A stretch of DNA of 64,000 nt from Cliona cf. orientalis (taxonomy: Eukaryota > Porifera > Demospongiae > Clionaida > Clionaidae). Both the position numbers and the translations under genes were made by a program. The notes under the pieces were generated by a model. It was not told the origin of the DNA. It did no database searches and saw only the letters and a program-made list of their open reading frames with translations. The stretch is taken from the NCBI GenBank assembly GCA_963930775.1, contig OZ005690.1:3766225-3830224 (forward strand), given 5' to 3'. Positions 20,855-32,797 of the stretch are shown one piece after another (the stretch's first letter is position 1; each line of letters begins with the position of its first letter).

Positions 20855-23060
20855 GACTGGTAAGGTATATACGGCTTCAATCATTATTACACGATACACG
20901 CACCCTTAATGGTGTATAGGCTGATATGCTTGCGTGCATGTACGTGAGTAGCTTGTAGATTGGCAGCTGCACCTGCATGTTACAGTAACGTTGTCCTTCC
21001 TTTGTTCCTTTTTTAGCTAGTGGTTCCCCCAAAGTTTATTTACAACCACAATGTATCCTGTGCATGATGTAGTATGACAGTGCTACAGATAAGTATTGCT
21101 ATTTCTTGGAATTGGGTATAGGCCTGCAATTTCATCTGTATTTCGTAATATAATAAGGGCTCAATTCTCGATTTGCAAATAGTTTGAGGGATGGACGGGC
21201 AGGTATGGCGTTGCATCTTCACATTTAAAACTGATTGTGTCCAACCTCTGTTCTGCATGTATGAAATTAACTGGGGCTTACGAATCTAATACCTTAGTAT
21301 CATTAATTCATTAGAATATCTGTGCAAGATTCCCCCCTAGACTCTATAGTCTCGATGTCAGACTGCCCCCTATTGCATACAGTACATGTAGTTCTTTCAT
21401 GATAAGGTGGCTAGTATATAGAGGGCTTCAATCATTATTACACAATGCACACAAATAAATTAATGGTATAGGCTGATATGCTTGCGTGCATGTACGTGGT
21501 AGCTTGTAGATTGGCAGCTGCACCTGCATGTGATGTTGCCCTTCCTTTGTTCCTTTTTTAGTCAGTGGTTCCCTAAAAATTTTGTTGTTTACAACCACAA
21601 ATTATCATGTGCATGATGTTGTATGATTTACTATTTCTTGGAATTGGGTAGGCCTGCAATTTCATCTGTATTAATTTTCATAATATATCATTGTAAAGAA
21701 GGAATTGTCAGATTGACAGAAAGTTTGTTATTTCAGATTCAGGTGAGTGAACAAAATTCATTAGTTATGAAGGAGAACCACATAACAATCTTTTCCTCAT
21801 TCTTAACTGGGCTTTCCTACACATTCTCATGCCTTGGTAATTATAACTGTGTCCATGCATCAAATTGGTTCACTCATCTTCAACCAACATGACAAAATAA
21901 TGGAATGTCATAATGACTTTTCTCTTTTACTGTGTAATTATAGTAAGGGCTGCTTTAGACTGGTAATTCCCACTTTTCGCTCAATTTTCCCCTGAGTTGC
22001 ACGTTTTCATGACACTACTGCATACTATATTAATATGTATTGCTTTTTCACCCACTGGCCAATGGCATCAAGTCTTTAATACTTATTATTCATCTACTAG
22101 TATTTTAGTGAGTTACCTCAACTACATTGTTACAGCTGTTAAATTTCCACAAAAGTGTATGCAGGAAGTTAGCCAGCGAGGCTTGCAGAATGATGCCTAT
22201 GATGCATGTGCATACATATGGCGTCTGGGTCAGCAAATAGCTTATCACTGCATCTGGAGGAATTTAAACTTTGTAGCCATCTGTTGACCTGAAACTGTAG
22301 TAAGGAATCAATTGTGCTATTGATGTTGATTACACACCTTCCTGTTCCTTTCCTTTCCTATAGAGCACATTAACTACAATAAGAGTGTTTCTTCATGGGT
22401 GTTAGCCATAGGAGTGTGCAATTCTTTAGACAGTAGTATATTATTGTTGCATAGTGATGATTTATAGTGCCTGGCACATAGCTGTGTAAACTATATCGTA
22501 CACAGAAGCACACTTAGTCTATTGCTTAAACCACTAGACTACATGCATAAATTGTTCACTCTTCCTTCTGCGGGATATATAATCACGGAAATATACAATA
22601 ACAAACAGAAGTTGAATGGTTTTGCTGTTGTAGTATTGCATGTACTCCCTTGGAGTATTGGCTTCTTGGAAAACAGGAAAACAGGAAATCAACAGGGACT
22701 GCAGAGAGAAGGAAGTATTACATAAAAGCTGCATTATTTAGGATGTACTTTGCATGCAGAGGAGATTGGACATGACACCATTCTGAGGAACGAATTTTCT
22801 CGATTTGCAAGAAATTTGAGGGATGGACGGGCGGATGTGGCGCTGTATCTTCACATTTAAAACTGATCATGTCCAACCTCTGTTCTGCAAGTGTGAAATT
22901 AACTGGGGCTTATACGAATCTAATAATATTATCAGTGCATATTAATTCATTAGAATATCTGTACAAGATTCCACCCTAGATGCTATATAGTCTCGATATA
23001 TCAGACTGCCCCCCTCCCCCATTGCATATTATAGTAAATGTAGTTCTTTCATGATAAACA
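20855..23060. repeat. Internal duplication, about 0.5 kb in two interleaved parts
   Basis: 20870-21150 matches 21424-21680, and 21150-21400 matches 22790-23060, same orientation. The second copy has been split by about 1.1 kb of unique DNA (21690-22790). No conserved ORF crosses the copies. Confidence 0.6.
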
Positions 23061-23293
23061 CACTAAGGGAGAGTCTAGAAGTCTAAACGACATTAAGTGT
23101 TGGAGTCCACCTATGCCACGTGTAGGGAGTGGTCTGATAATGAGACGAGCAAGGACTTGAATTCTTGCATGCACACTATTAGATTCCTACGCTATGGGAG
23201 CAGACTGGCAATGAGACTAGCAGTCTAGCTGCATGCGCACTGTTTCTGACCATTTTAATTATTAGAGGAATCTAAGGGGCTCCACCATACAGC
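23061..23293. other. Intergenic, no gene seen
   Basis: Contains a short near-repeat (gtctgataatgagacgagcaa and gactggcaatgagactagca). Nothing else seen. Confidence 0.4.
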
Positions 23294-23587
23294 CAGGGGT
23301 TTATCTGCATAGAGCCCAGCAGGGTGTGTTTCCCCCCCAAGAGGTTCTGTTTCCCCCCCAAAAAATTTACAAAAAATTCATGAGATTTCATAATTAATTA
23401 TGTTGAAGTGTTACTTAGGTGCCTTTATGGGAACATTAATATTAATTTATGCTTTAGCTTCCCGCGCTTTGCGCGGGAGGGGGCACATCCCCCTCCTGCA
23501 CCCACCCCCTTGGGCCGCCAAGGCGGCCCATTACTTCAACTTCTCCCATGTTTCCCCCCCTAAATTTTTGGGCCAGATAAAACCCTG
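23294..23587. mobile_element. hAT-like MITE, CAGGGGTTTATCTG termini
   Basis: 294 bp with inverted ends caggggtttatctg and cagataaaaccctg, and acagc on both outer sides (5-bp duplication). A GC-rich centre (cgcgctttgcgcggga, gggccgccaaggcggccc) can fold. It ends about 210 bp before the start codon of methyltransferase copy 3, so it may affect that promoter. Confidence 0.65.
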
Positions 23588-23796
23588 ACAGCGATACTAT
23601 AATTGCACAGGAAATACAGCCTACACCAAACAGGATATGCGTGGTTAGTATTATAGTACTAAGTGTAAAGTGTGGTGAAAAGTACATTGTTAAAATTGGT
23701 CGGAAAGTGTATAAAAGAATAAGCTTCAGCACAGTTACTATCACACTGCAAACCAGCCATCAACCTGAAGAATCAACCGAAGAAATTTATGCGAAG

Positions 23797-24579
23797 ATGC
23801 CCCTTTCAGGAAACGTCTGTTCGTCTCGGCAAGCAGCCAGCTATGAAGCTGGAAGTAAAGTACAACAAGGCATTGGGATTAAGATGATCAACATGCTGAA
23901 TATAGAGAAGGGTGCCACTGTTCTTGACCTGGGATGTGGGACTGGCTACCTCACAAAAGTGCTGTCAGAGCGAGTTGGACCAGAGGGGAAGGTGGTGGCT
24001 GTAGACCCTGATGGAGAAAGACTCAAGATTGCAAGAGAGAACCACTCAGCCAGCAATATTGAATACATCCAAGCTGATGACCAGATATTTCCACCAGGAC
24101 AGTACGACATCATATACAGCAACACTGTGATTCACTGGATCAGAGATAAGGAAGCCCTTTTGAAGAAAGTTTACCAAAATCATCGTCCAGGAGGTCACTT
24201 TGCATTCACTACAACCAATGCTGGCCTTCCATTTCCCGAGATTGGGAAAAAAGTTTTTAACAAATTGGTGGGTCCTGATTTTCTTGACTCGATTCTTCAT
24301 GGGAAAGCAATACATTTGGACGCGAATGAATATAAAAGCCTTGCAACTGATGCAGGATTCAAGCAAGCTTCAATGACACTAGTGCCACTCTATCCACAAT
24401 GGGACAACTTGGACAAGTACATAGACGCAGTGTACGGGTGGTTCCAAGGAGAATTTGATCCAGCAGAATTTGACCAAGAAGCATATCAGGAAATCAAGAG
24501 AGAGTATGGACCTGGTCCAGTCACTCAGTCTGAGCCTGTGCAAGTAATTTATGGTGTATGTACCAAACCAGTGCACTGA
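23797..24579 (+). CDS. Class I SAM-dependent methyltransferase, copy 3 (plus strand)
   Basis: Predicted 260 residues from the ATG at 23797 (MPLSGNVCSSRQAASYEAGSK). The frame is open for 52 codons upstream, but that extension has no family match and ATG 23797 aligns with the starts of the other copies. All SAM motifs are intact: LDLGCGTG, VVAVDPDGER, IQADD, YDIIYSNTVIHWI, HRPGGHFAFTT, and MYGWFQGEFDP-like VYGWFQGEFDP. It is the only intact member on the plus strand and is isolated from the array by 5-14 kb. Outside the core it is distinct from both main groups, so it appears to be an older lineage whose core still matches the others in DNA. An AATAAA follows 66 nt after the stop. Confidence 0.85.
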   Translation: MPLSGNVCSSRQAASYEAGSKVQQGIGIKMINMLNIEKGATVLDLGCGTGYLTKVLSERVGPEGKVVAVDPDGERLKIARENHSASNIEYIQADDQIFPPGQYDIIYSNTVIHWIRDKEALLKKVYQNHRPGGHFAFTTTNAGLPFPEIGKKVFNKLVGPDFLDSILHGKAIHLDANEYKSLATDAGFKQASMTLVPLYPQWDNLDKYIDAVYGWFQGEFDPAEFDQEAYQEIKREYGPGPVTQSEPVQVIYGVCTKPVH

Positions 24580-24644
24580 ACTGCACAATGTATGTGTATT
24601 GTCTTGTATGTTATATGTTTCAACTATAATATTTTCACTTATTC

Positions 24645-24650
24645 AATAAA
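24645..24650 (+). other. Poly(A) signal of copy 3
   Basis: AATAAA, 66 nt after the stop codon of copy 3. Confidence 0.45.
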
Positions 24651-25726
24651 AGGAGCGTAACATTTATCAATTATACTTTTACTATAATTAATATGATTCA
24701 GAAGCTCATCAAATTCGAATCAATTTTGAAATGAGTATGCACACTTTTTAATATTATATACTCAAGATTTAATAACAGACTCCGTAATATTGGCACACTG
24801 TATGTGTCTGCCTGTCGCCATACAGTCATGAAAATACTACTGTATTTCTTCTAGTAACTAGAGCTCTATAGAGCACATACCCCGCGCGCACATTGCGCAA
24901 TCTATAGGTCTGCTTTTGTTGTTGCTTGGTTATATCAAGGACTTATAGACCCCATAAGCCCCTAGCTGGTTGTATAATATAGGGCTCTTGGTGATATCAG
25001 CCAAAACATCATTGAATCTCTCTCTGCACCAGATCTAGACTTGGTAGATATAGGTATCTTACATTCTGATTCGATGCTTTGCATTCCAGTTCGCCAAAAC
25101 GTGTGCCACTAGCATTATTGATGACCTTTACCATCCATAATTATTCAATGCTATGCGCATGAGCAGAAAGCACAAGGCCTGTATGCATAATGCATTGAGT
25201 GGGCACTGTCGATAGGCGTGGTTACGAAGGCTAACTAAAAGGCACTATTTGTGACGCTCGTGGACCATATCCCTCGATTTGAGGCACACTGAAGCTCGTT
25301 TTTCGCCAAATGCAACTGATTCATTGTGCTTATTAGTCACTCAGGTGCCTAGACCTCGAGATATGGCGATTTTTGTGCTAACAACAACAACGACGACGAC
25401 ACGACCGATTACTTTACCCCCTTGCGCATGCGCGCGGGGTAATAATTGCTTTAGCTTCGCCGAATTTTTAGAGGTTAATATTCAACATTCTGTCTGCATG
25501 CGCATTCTATTCCCGTTTATAGCATATACGCGTGACAACCTTTGCCAAAAATTAGAGACTATTTTCAATCATTTGGTAAGGGGTGCCGAATAATTAGAAG
25601 AGCCGAATTTTTAGAAGAAATACGGTAATATTGCTTGAGCTATTTTTGAGATTAATATTCAATTGCACCATTTCGCTGTGAATGAACACTGAGCATGGCA
25701 GGTGACTAATACGTTGGTATGCACTG
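24651..25726. other. Intergenic, mobile-element fragments
   Basis: At 25590-25626 a right-hand end (ttagaagaaatacgg followed by TA) resembles the CCGTA-ended MITEs; its left end was not found. Around 25390-25440 there is an ACA/ACG trinucleotide run and a CpG-rich patch. No gene is recognised. Confidence 0.4.
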
Positions 25727-25869
25727 TAGTGTCCTGGGCAAGTACCCATGTACCACATTTCAAGGGGCCACTGCTGCAGCAGCTTCTATATGTATCCGGG
25801 GTAAGCACCCATGCAGGCCAAAATCACGAATTATGTTCAAGCGCCCATGGGCGCTTACCTGGGACACAA
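25727..25869. mobile_element. MITE, TAGTGTCCTGGGCAAG termini
   Basis: Inverted ends tagtgtcctgggcaagtac and gcgcttacctgggacaca, with gcccatg repeated inside each arm. Related copies: 33478-33603 (truncated), 42321-42432 (partial), 44029-44192, 62602-62852 (carrying a nested hairpin). Confidence 0.65.
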
Positions 25870-25974
25870 TACAGTACGTTCATATTGATCTGCTGATTCA
25901 GAAGCTTGCTCTGTTGGATGTTTTACTTCCTGTAGGCTCTCTATCCCACATAACGTTCAATATTCTTGTTCTTT

Positions 25975-26420
25975 AACTGTCTGTAAGACTAAAGATTGTT
26001 GTCTTCTCATTGCTAACATCTTCGTGCTGCACACATTCAATCTCTGCATACTTCCAAGGACTGGAAGCTAGCTTTCGTAATCTGTGAAAGTTTTCTCCAT
26101 GAAATTTTAGGCATGCCACACCCATGTGATCAGTTGAACATAATATTATGCATTCTGTGAAAGTTTTCTCCACAAAATACTTCCTTCCTACCGTGCAAAT
26201 GTTTTCTCCCTTGAATTTCAAGTTTCCTGTTGTGCGGTATATACTGCAATATTGGCCGTGGGCACACTTCCTGTACGCAAATTTTGAACTAAGGAACTCA
26301 TTAAGAATTCTCCTGATTGTATAGATTTGTAAATTTCCTGTTTGGTATCCTGTTCCCTGGACAGTGGCGATACTAGATACAACACTGCATATAACTAGTA
26401 AAATTAAAATTAAAATTAAC
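25975..26420. repeat. Dispersed repeat, also at 52320-52600 and inverted at 63800-64000
   Basis: Shared strings include gttttctccacaaa, cttccttcctacc, ttttctcccttgaa and acttcctgtacgcaaatt. The copy at the right end of the window is in the opposite orientation. Non-coding. Confidence 0.6.
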
Positions 26421-26613
26421 TATTTTCTAGCCCATTGTTTCCATGGATACAATAAACATGTTTTTAGCCCCCAAGAACTGTATGAATGTTTGCCCTGGCC
26501 CTCAGGAACTGTATAATAGTAAACATATGGACATGAGCCCTACAAGGAGGGACTGTATCACATATACAGTACCTTGTATACCTTAGTAACCACATAGCAA
26601 CGGGCTAGAAGTT

Positions 26614-27133
26614 ATAATATAGAGTGCATGGAATCCCTCTTTACACACGGTTTGAACTTCAAAAAAATGAGATCGAATTTATGACTCAGCTAGTAATGAG
26701 GAAATCCCTATGTCCCTATGTCCCTATGTAAACATCCATAAATATAATAGTGTATCATATTCCTTCGGATCAATGTCAACAATGTGCATGATTGGAATGT
26801 TTCTCCCATGTATTTACTACCATGACTTAACCAGACTTTACGGTAATTTTAATAGTAGCCACAGCTGCAGGTTGATCCCTTCTGTACTTAATTCAATTAG
26901 CATTTGTGTATGTGCATGATGTTATAATATAGAGTGCATGGAATCCCTCTTTACACACAGTTTGAACTTCAAAAAAATGAGATCGAATTTATGACTCAGC
27001 TAGTAATGAGGAAATCCCTATGTCCCTATGTCCCTATGTAAACATTCATAAATATAGTGTATCATATTCCTTCGGATCAATGTCAACAATGTGCATGATT
27101 AGAATGTTTCTCCCATGTATTTACTACCATGAC
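26614..27133 (+). repeat. Direct duplication of a 213-bp unit
   Basis: 26614-26826 and 26922-27133 are nearly identical, 95 bp apart, and each has three short tandem steps of ctatgtcc. No ORF is conserved between them. Confidence 0.75.
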
Positions 27134-27199
27134 TATAGTAAAAAGATTTCATGGCTAATGATCAAACGATAAAAATCAAACCAGCAAAATAAACCGAAT

Positions 27200-28813
27200 A
27201 TTATGGTATAACAATGTCACGTCCATGCACTGCCAGATTGTAGTTAACTTAATAACATATGTTGCCAGGCAACTCCTTGTGGGGTATACTAGGCTCATGC
27301 ATTTTCAAGATCTTTTTGAAGCACGCAAAGAGTTGTAAAGCATGCAATCATTCTTGCCAGGTACTATTGTGTTTATTTACACCCATGCATACTGGAGTAT
27401 ATTAAGAGCACAAAAGTGCTGCATGAGGGATTTGTTTCGGGGACGGGGGGAGCGTATGTACTGACAAGATGTGTAAGCTATCACACTTTTCCTAGTGTGG
27501 ATAAGACAGAAACACATGGTCAACGCCAACAACAGTTAACACATGGTTCAGTCAATCAACTGATTTATTGATCAGTATAGCTTTATGAGTAGCTATTTAG
27601 TTTGAAATGTAAATAAAGCATAACTTTTAAAGGTATAATCATGCTTTGCAGTGTGTGCTAATCGCCTGCTAATTGAAGTTATCACGTTCGATCACCAAAT
27701 ATTAACTATATTATTATTATTATGATAAAGTCCCGATACTGAGCTGACCTAGCTGTAAAGGTACTAGATTGACTAATTATGGTGATAATACTGTAAATCA
27801 CATAATAACTTAAGTTATTCAATAATTAATAATTGCAGACATAATATTATTACTTTCATTACCAGTCATATTAGCTAGCCACTAAATGATAGCAAAAATT
27901 CCCTTATGCTTGAGAGCGCTAACAAATGGACCAATGTGATCAAATTAACAACTACACTGCATGCAGTAATGGTTAATCACCATAACTACCAATTAAAGGC
28001 ATTATGTCATGATATAGCACATGTAATTGCTTCATAATGACCTCGTTTGTCTATCTCGTTAGTCTAGCCCTTTCCTCTTCTCCTTCCTCCTCTAAATAAT
28101 TGATGCATCCAATAGTTTACATTTAGATCACGTCTATGAATTTTTTAGCTCCATCAAGGACGGAAAGTTCAGCTATCCCATCAGTGGTTGATACTCTCCT
28201 TTTGATCACCATATACTATAGCCACTAATTGACTGCATTATATCACGATGTAAGATGTAATTGCTTGTTACTAGTGAGCTTGTACTAAAAAAATTAAGTG
28301 AGTACAGGAAGGTATATAGAATGCGAATACATAATATTATAATACTGTGATATAATAATACATGGGAGTACTGTAATGTGATTGTAACTGGCATGGGAGT
28401 AACATGAGTACTATGGGAGTACATTGAGTACATGGAGTAACATGGAGTAACATGGGAGTACTATAACATGATTGTTTTACTTATGATGCTAGCAGCTAGG
28501 CATATAGAGCTAGGAGACAATGTTTTTGTTTTTGCCATAATATAGCTATACCGTACTTAATCTAATACAGCCAAGTATAAGAGGAGGGAGAAGAGAGTTA
28601 TGAACTATTGCAAATTATTTGGTAATGAAGTCGCCCATTCAACTAAATACAAGCATATTAATTTACTATAGTCTTAAGCTTGATGGAACCATACAAGTGG
28701 GCCAATGATTATGATCTAAATATGAACTTTAATGCAGCAACGCTTTTGGTAATAAAAGAAGGCTGAATTTGTGAAAGGAATTGTCAATGAGAGGAAGTTT
28801 TTCAAGGCTATAA
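27200..28813. repeat. Non-coding left part of composite unit 1
   Basis: Matches 33770-35305 plus 35642-35970 nearly end to end (tatgttgccaggcaactcct at both starts). The paralog has gained the element at 35306-35641, whose empty site is here at about 28497-28505. It includes a short ggagtaacatgg-rich tandem area near 28380-28460. No gene. Confidence 0.65.
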
Positions 28814-29144
28814 CAAGTATACAAACAATTGAATAAAATTGAAGGATGACATAGGGATGGCAGGGTCAAAAATACAAGATTTGTAGGGATAATCACATCC
28901 ATGGACTATTGATAGCCAGTATACATCCATACATGCACTTGCTTTTTGAGGGGTGCAAAATTGTAATATCTTCCACACGCAAGTCAAGAGCACAAATAAG
29001 TATAAGGTGCATGATAATCGAGAAAAGCAAGCGTATGGGGATATATAGTGGATGTGATCATCCCTACAAAATCTTATTCATGTACATTTTGACCCTGCCA
29101 TCCGTACTTCATCTTTCAAGTTTATTCAATTGTTTTTATACTTA
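28814..29144. mobile_element. Foldback MITE, older relative of 14651-15038
   Basis: Same terminal sequence family, imperfect arms of about 110 bp. It sits at the same place in composite unit 1 as 35971-36256 does in unit 2, so it was inserted before the unit duplicated. Confidence 0.7.
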
Positions 29145-29767
29145 TTTCTGTTCCTTTTCAGTATATAAATACATCTTACATGGTTTACTATCAGTATAAA
29201 AGATGGGAGGTATCGAAGATCGCATATCTGTGCAAAATTCGTAGCCACGCCCCTCGTTAACTTGCATTGCTATGCATATGTGATCAAGAAGGCTGACAAA
29301 GAAGGCAGCTTTAGGTGGCTGAAGTAGTGATGAGACTTCCGTTTAGGGAGAAAATAATACTTATAGAGTCTACCGACTCTATGATAGAGCTCATTAAGGA
29401 TCAATTACACGCCTTGTATCTTGATACAATGCCTTAATTAGTGGCTATGATAAGGATGCGAAATAGCTATTGTTTTGATCACGTTGGCCCAGTTGTATGC
29501 ATGATTGTCTATTTAGCTCCATGAAGCACAAGGAATTTCTGTTATCATTAAAATGTTAACTTTAATTAGTAGTTGATTCCATGGTAATTGACTTGCAACA
29601 ATGGTATGCTCATATAATATTAATTGATTGAATATCAATTTAAAATTATGGCTTTTAGTCATTTCAGTGTTGAATAGAGGAGAATGTGAATAAATTTGTA
29701 GCAAAAGACATACATACAAAATATTGTACTATAATATATTAATTTTTGCAAGTTCTATAAGAGCAGT
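29145..29767. repeat. 3' flank of methyltransferase copy 4, repeated at copies 6, 7 and 10
   Basis: Matches 36260-36873, 38980-39554 and parts of 54290-54747. It carries the palindrome agagtctaccgactct near 29363. Non-coding. Confidence 0.6.
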
Positions 29768-30547
29768 TTAGTATATTGGCTTGACAAACATTGCGTGAAT
29801 GTGATTTATAGGCTCAGATGGAGTGACTGGACCGTTTCCGTACTCTCTTTTTATTTCTTGAAATTTTTCTTGATCAAATTCTGCTGGATCGAATTCTCCT
29901 TGGAACCATCCGTACATGGCATCTATGTACTGGTCCAGATTATTCCATTTCGGATAGTCTGGTTGTATTGTCATGGATGTTTGTATGAATCCTGCTGCAG
30001 ATCCAAGTCTTTCGTATTCGCTAGCCTCCAAGTGCATTAATTTCTCTTTAAAAATTCGATTGAGAAAGTTAGGCCCAACAAGTTTATTGAACACTTCTTT
30101 CCCAATTTCTGGAACTGGAAGGACACCATCGGATGTTGTGAATGCAAAGCAACCTCCTGGGCGGAGATTCTCATAAATCCTTTCCAAAGCAGCTTTCTTA
30201 TCTCTGATCCAATGAATCACGATGTTGCAGAATATGAGATCGTACTGTCCTTGTGGAAATGTCTGGTCGTCAGCTTGGATGTACGTAATATTGCTGGCTG
30301 AGTGGTTCTCTCTTGCAATCTTGAGTCTTTCTCCATCAGGGTCTACAGCCACCACCTTCCCCTCTGGTCCAACTCGCTCTGACAGCACTTTTGTGAGGCA
30401 GCCAGTCCCACATCCCAGGTCGAGAACAGTGGCACCCTTCTCCACATTTAGCATATTGATCATCCTTATTCCAACTCCTTGCTGATTTTTACTTCCAGCT
30501 TCGTAGCTGGCTGCTTGTGAATGATATTGTACTGTGCTGTTTGACAT
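29768..30547 (-). CDS. Class I SAM-dependent methyltransferase, copy 4 (MSNST type)
   Basis: 259 residues from the ATG at 30547. The frame stays open upstream without another ATG, so this start is chosen. Motif I reads LDLGCGTGCL (Tyr of other copies replaced by Cys, also in copies 7 and 8); VVAVDPDGER, IQADD, YDLIFCNIVIHWI, LRPGGCFAFTT and MYGWFQGEFDP are intact. Ends FVKPIY. The N-terminus YHSQAASYEAGSKNQQG marks the MSNST group. A T-rich 5' flank and an AGATAAAAG box about 85 nt upstream are conserved in copies 6, 7, 8 and 10. Function as for copy 1: cytosolic small-molecule methylation, substrate unknown. Confidence 0.85.
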   Translation of the reverse strand: MSNSTVQYHSQAASYEAGSKNQQGVGIRMINMLNVEKGATVLDLGCGTGCLTKVLSERVGPEGKVVAVDPDGERLKIARENHSASNITYIQADDQTFPQGQYDLIFCNIVIHWIRDKKAALERIYENLRPGGCFAFTTSDGVLPVPEIGKEVFNKLVGPNFLNRIFKEKLMHLEASEYERLGSAAGFIQTSMTIQPDYPKWNNLDQYIDAMYGWFQGEFDPAEFDQEKFQEIKREYGNGPVTPSEPINHIHAMFVKPIY

Positions 30548-32008
30548 CTTCTTCTCTTTCTTTTCTTTTGTCTGATTATCCACTTTTTCGAATTCGTTGA
30601 ATGAATGCTAACTGTGGTCTACTCCGTTGCTTTTATCTAGAACCATTTTCGTAATCAGCTCTTCGGGGAATTCAAAATTTGAATTGGGAATTGACAAATA
30701 CTATAATTGATAATTTTCTGCATGCTTGCTAATGCTAGCCTGTACAACTTCAGGATGCAGCTACATAAGCATATACAAACGTATAACAATGTCATATCCT
30801 GTAATCCATAGTATGATACATGATTACAACCAAGTTGTATGAAAGTAACAATATCCTCTGAATTGAAATATTGACGCTTGGCCCACTCATTCCGGTGAAC
30901 TCCTCTTGCATGACCTTTGAAACCACCCCCTCAGGTAAATTGTATACTAAGTTACTAACATGCAAAATTTCTATGAGTACAAATGAATGTATTAGTGAGG
31001 TTGCATGCAAGCTGCTTATCATTCCGAAAGAAACACTATACCCTTGATTTATTACCGGACGTTGAAACGTAATTTCCACTAATGTGATATCAAGGAAATG
31101 CATGTACATACACAATAGTTATAAGATTAATTGAATTTCCTGTATGAGTATGTTTCACATGCATTATTTACTCATAGTGAATGCTGTAACAGTTCCGTAT
31201 GAACTTACTATGTATACATATCCTAAAATGCCCATCCTGCAATATACTTGTAGTTACTGTACAAAACGGAGACTAAGGATGCAACGGTACCGTCATTAAG
31301 CAATCCTCTTCCTAGTAAGCTTATGGCTCGAACTACCTATTATTATGGCATTCTGCACTGTATTAATTAATATAATATAATATTACAAAACATAGAGGCA
31401 CAGGATACAATGATGCCACCATCAACATTCTTGTGTACTCAGATCAATTTTATAGAAAAGTATGATCATGCAGGGAGAACCTGCTGGTGGTCTAAGACTA
31501 GTCTAAGAATGGAATCCTTCTCTGGTAAACAGGATTAATTCTGTTATAGTCAAAACTTTAACTTGAAGGAATTTGGACTATGCTGAAATGAAACACTATC
31601 GTGTACGTATTAAAAGTCTCAGTACATTGTTTAGTCCCGAGGGCATTGAGCTGTTTGCTTGAGTATAGCTGGAAGGGGTGGGCGTAATATAGTCATGAGA
31701 TCAGATTCTATAACCACAAGAATGCACAAGAGATTGGATTACAATGTCATGTGCCGTGCCATGCACAATTGCACTTGGCCCACTTGACAAATCATATGCT
31801 GACATGATATGATTGATAGTCATGATCTATGAATTTGAGTCAGTTGAGTGGGCCATCATATGTATATACTATAAATGGGATTATATATAGAATAAATGCA
31901 TATGTATGGCTGAAATGTTGAACACTGACGACTGAAGTTTAATTTTATGACAAATTCTGTAAGAAATTAGTAGACTAAGTAATACATGCTACGCTGCATA
32001 ATTCAGTA
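30548..32008. repeat. Spacer between copies 4 and 5, repeated in the array
   Basis: 30584-31580 matches the 5' flanks of copies 6, 8 and 10 (gcttggcccactcattc, catgacctttgaaaccac). 31590-32008 matches the 3' flank of copy 9. No gene. Confidence 0.6.
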
Positions 32009-32797
32009 CTATAACACTGGTTTGGTAAATATAGCATAAATAATTTGTAGAGGTTCGGACTGGGTCACTAGTACTGGACCTGGTCCAGTATATATATACT
32101 CTCTCTTTATTTCTTGAAACACTTCCTGGTCAAATTCTGCTGGATCAAACTCTCCTTGGAACCATCCGTGCATGGAATCTATGTACTCATCCAAATTTTC
32201 CCATTTCGGATAAGTTGGCACTAGTGTCATCGATGCTTGTTCGAAGCCTATCTCAGTTGCAAGGCTTTCATATTTACTTGCCTCCAAGAACATAAGCTTC
32301 TCTGTACGAATCCATTCAAGAAAGTTAGGGCTCACTAGTTTATTAAATATTTTTCCCCCTACTTTGGGAACTGGAAGGACACCATTGGCTGTTGTGAATG
32401 CAAAGCAACCTCCTTGACGAAGATTTTCGTGAATCCTTTTCATAGTAGCTTTCTTTTCTGAATCACTTATCCAGTGAATTACAATGTTACAGAATATGAC
32501 ATCGTACTGTCCTGGTGGAAATGTCTGATCATCAGCTTGGATGTATTCAATATTGCTGGCTGAGTGGTTCTCTCTTGCAATCTTGAGTCTTTCTCCATCA
32601 GGGTCTACAGCCACCACCTTCCCCTCTGGTCCAACTCGCTCTGACAGCACTTTTGTGAGGTAGCCAGTCCCACATCCCAGATCGAGAACAGTGGCACCCT
32701 TCTCCACATTTAGCATGTCTATCATCCTCATTCCAATACCTTGCTGAGTTTTGCTTCCTTTGTGATAGCTGGCAGCTTGCGTAGTGACAGATGACAT
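32009..32797 (-). CDS. Class I SAM-dependent methyltransferase, copy 5 (MSSVTTQ type)
   Basis: 262 residues from ATG. Motifs intact (LDLGCGTGYL, VVAVDPDGER, IQADD, YDVIFCNIVIHWI, LRQGGCFAFTT, MHGWFQGEFDP). It is longer than copy 1 because of in-frame additions: SDSEKKA after HWI, and YIYTG plus LV near the C-terminus, the latter from a TA-rich microsatellite-like expansion. Nearest relative is the broken copy 9, with which it shares both flanks. Ends FTKPVL. Confidence 0.85.
   Translation of the reverse strand: MSSVTTQAASYHKGSKTQQGIGMRMIDMLNVEKGATVLDLGCGTGYLTKVLSERVGPEGKVVAVDPDGERLKIARENHSASNIEYIQADDQTFPPGQYDVIFCNIVIHWISDSEKKATMKRIHENLRQGGCFAFTTANGVLPVPKVGGKIFNKLVSPNFLEWIRTEKLMFLEASKYESLATEIGFEQASMTLVPTYPKWENLDEYIDSMHGWFQGEFDPAEFDQEVFQEIKREYIYTGPGPVLVTQSEPLQIIYAIFTKPVL

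Noticed and set aside
23641..23796. N-terminal extension of methyltransferase copy 3
   Set aside because: The 52 extra codons have no family match, and the ATG at 23797 lines up with the starts of the other copies.
24046..24366. Antisense open frames inside methyltransferase genes
   Set aside because: They mirror the conserved coding sequence on the other strand and recur in each copy for that reason only.
30548..30583. N-terminal extension NQTKEKKEKK of the MSNST-type methyltransferases
   Set aside because: The frame is open upstream in copies 4, 7, 8 and 10 but begins only with GTG. The first ATG is at MSNST, and copy 6 has a frame break in the same leader.
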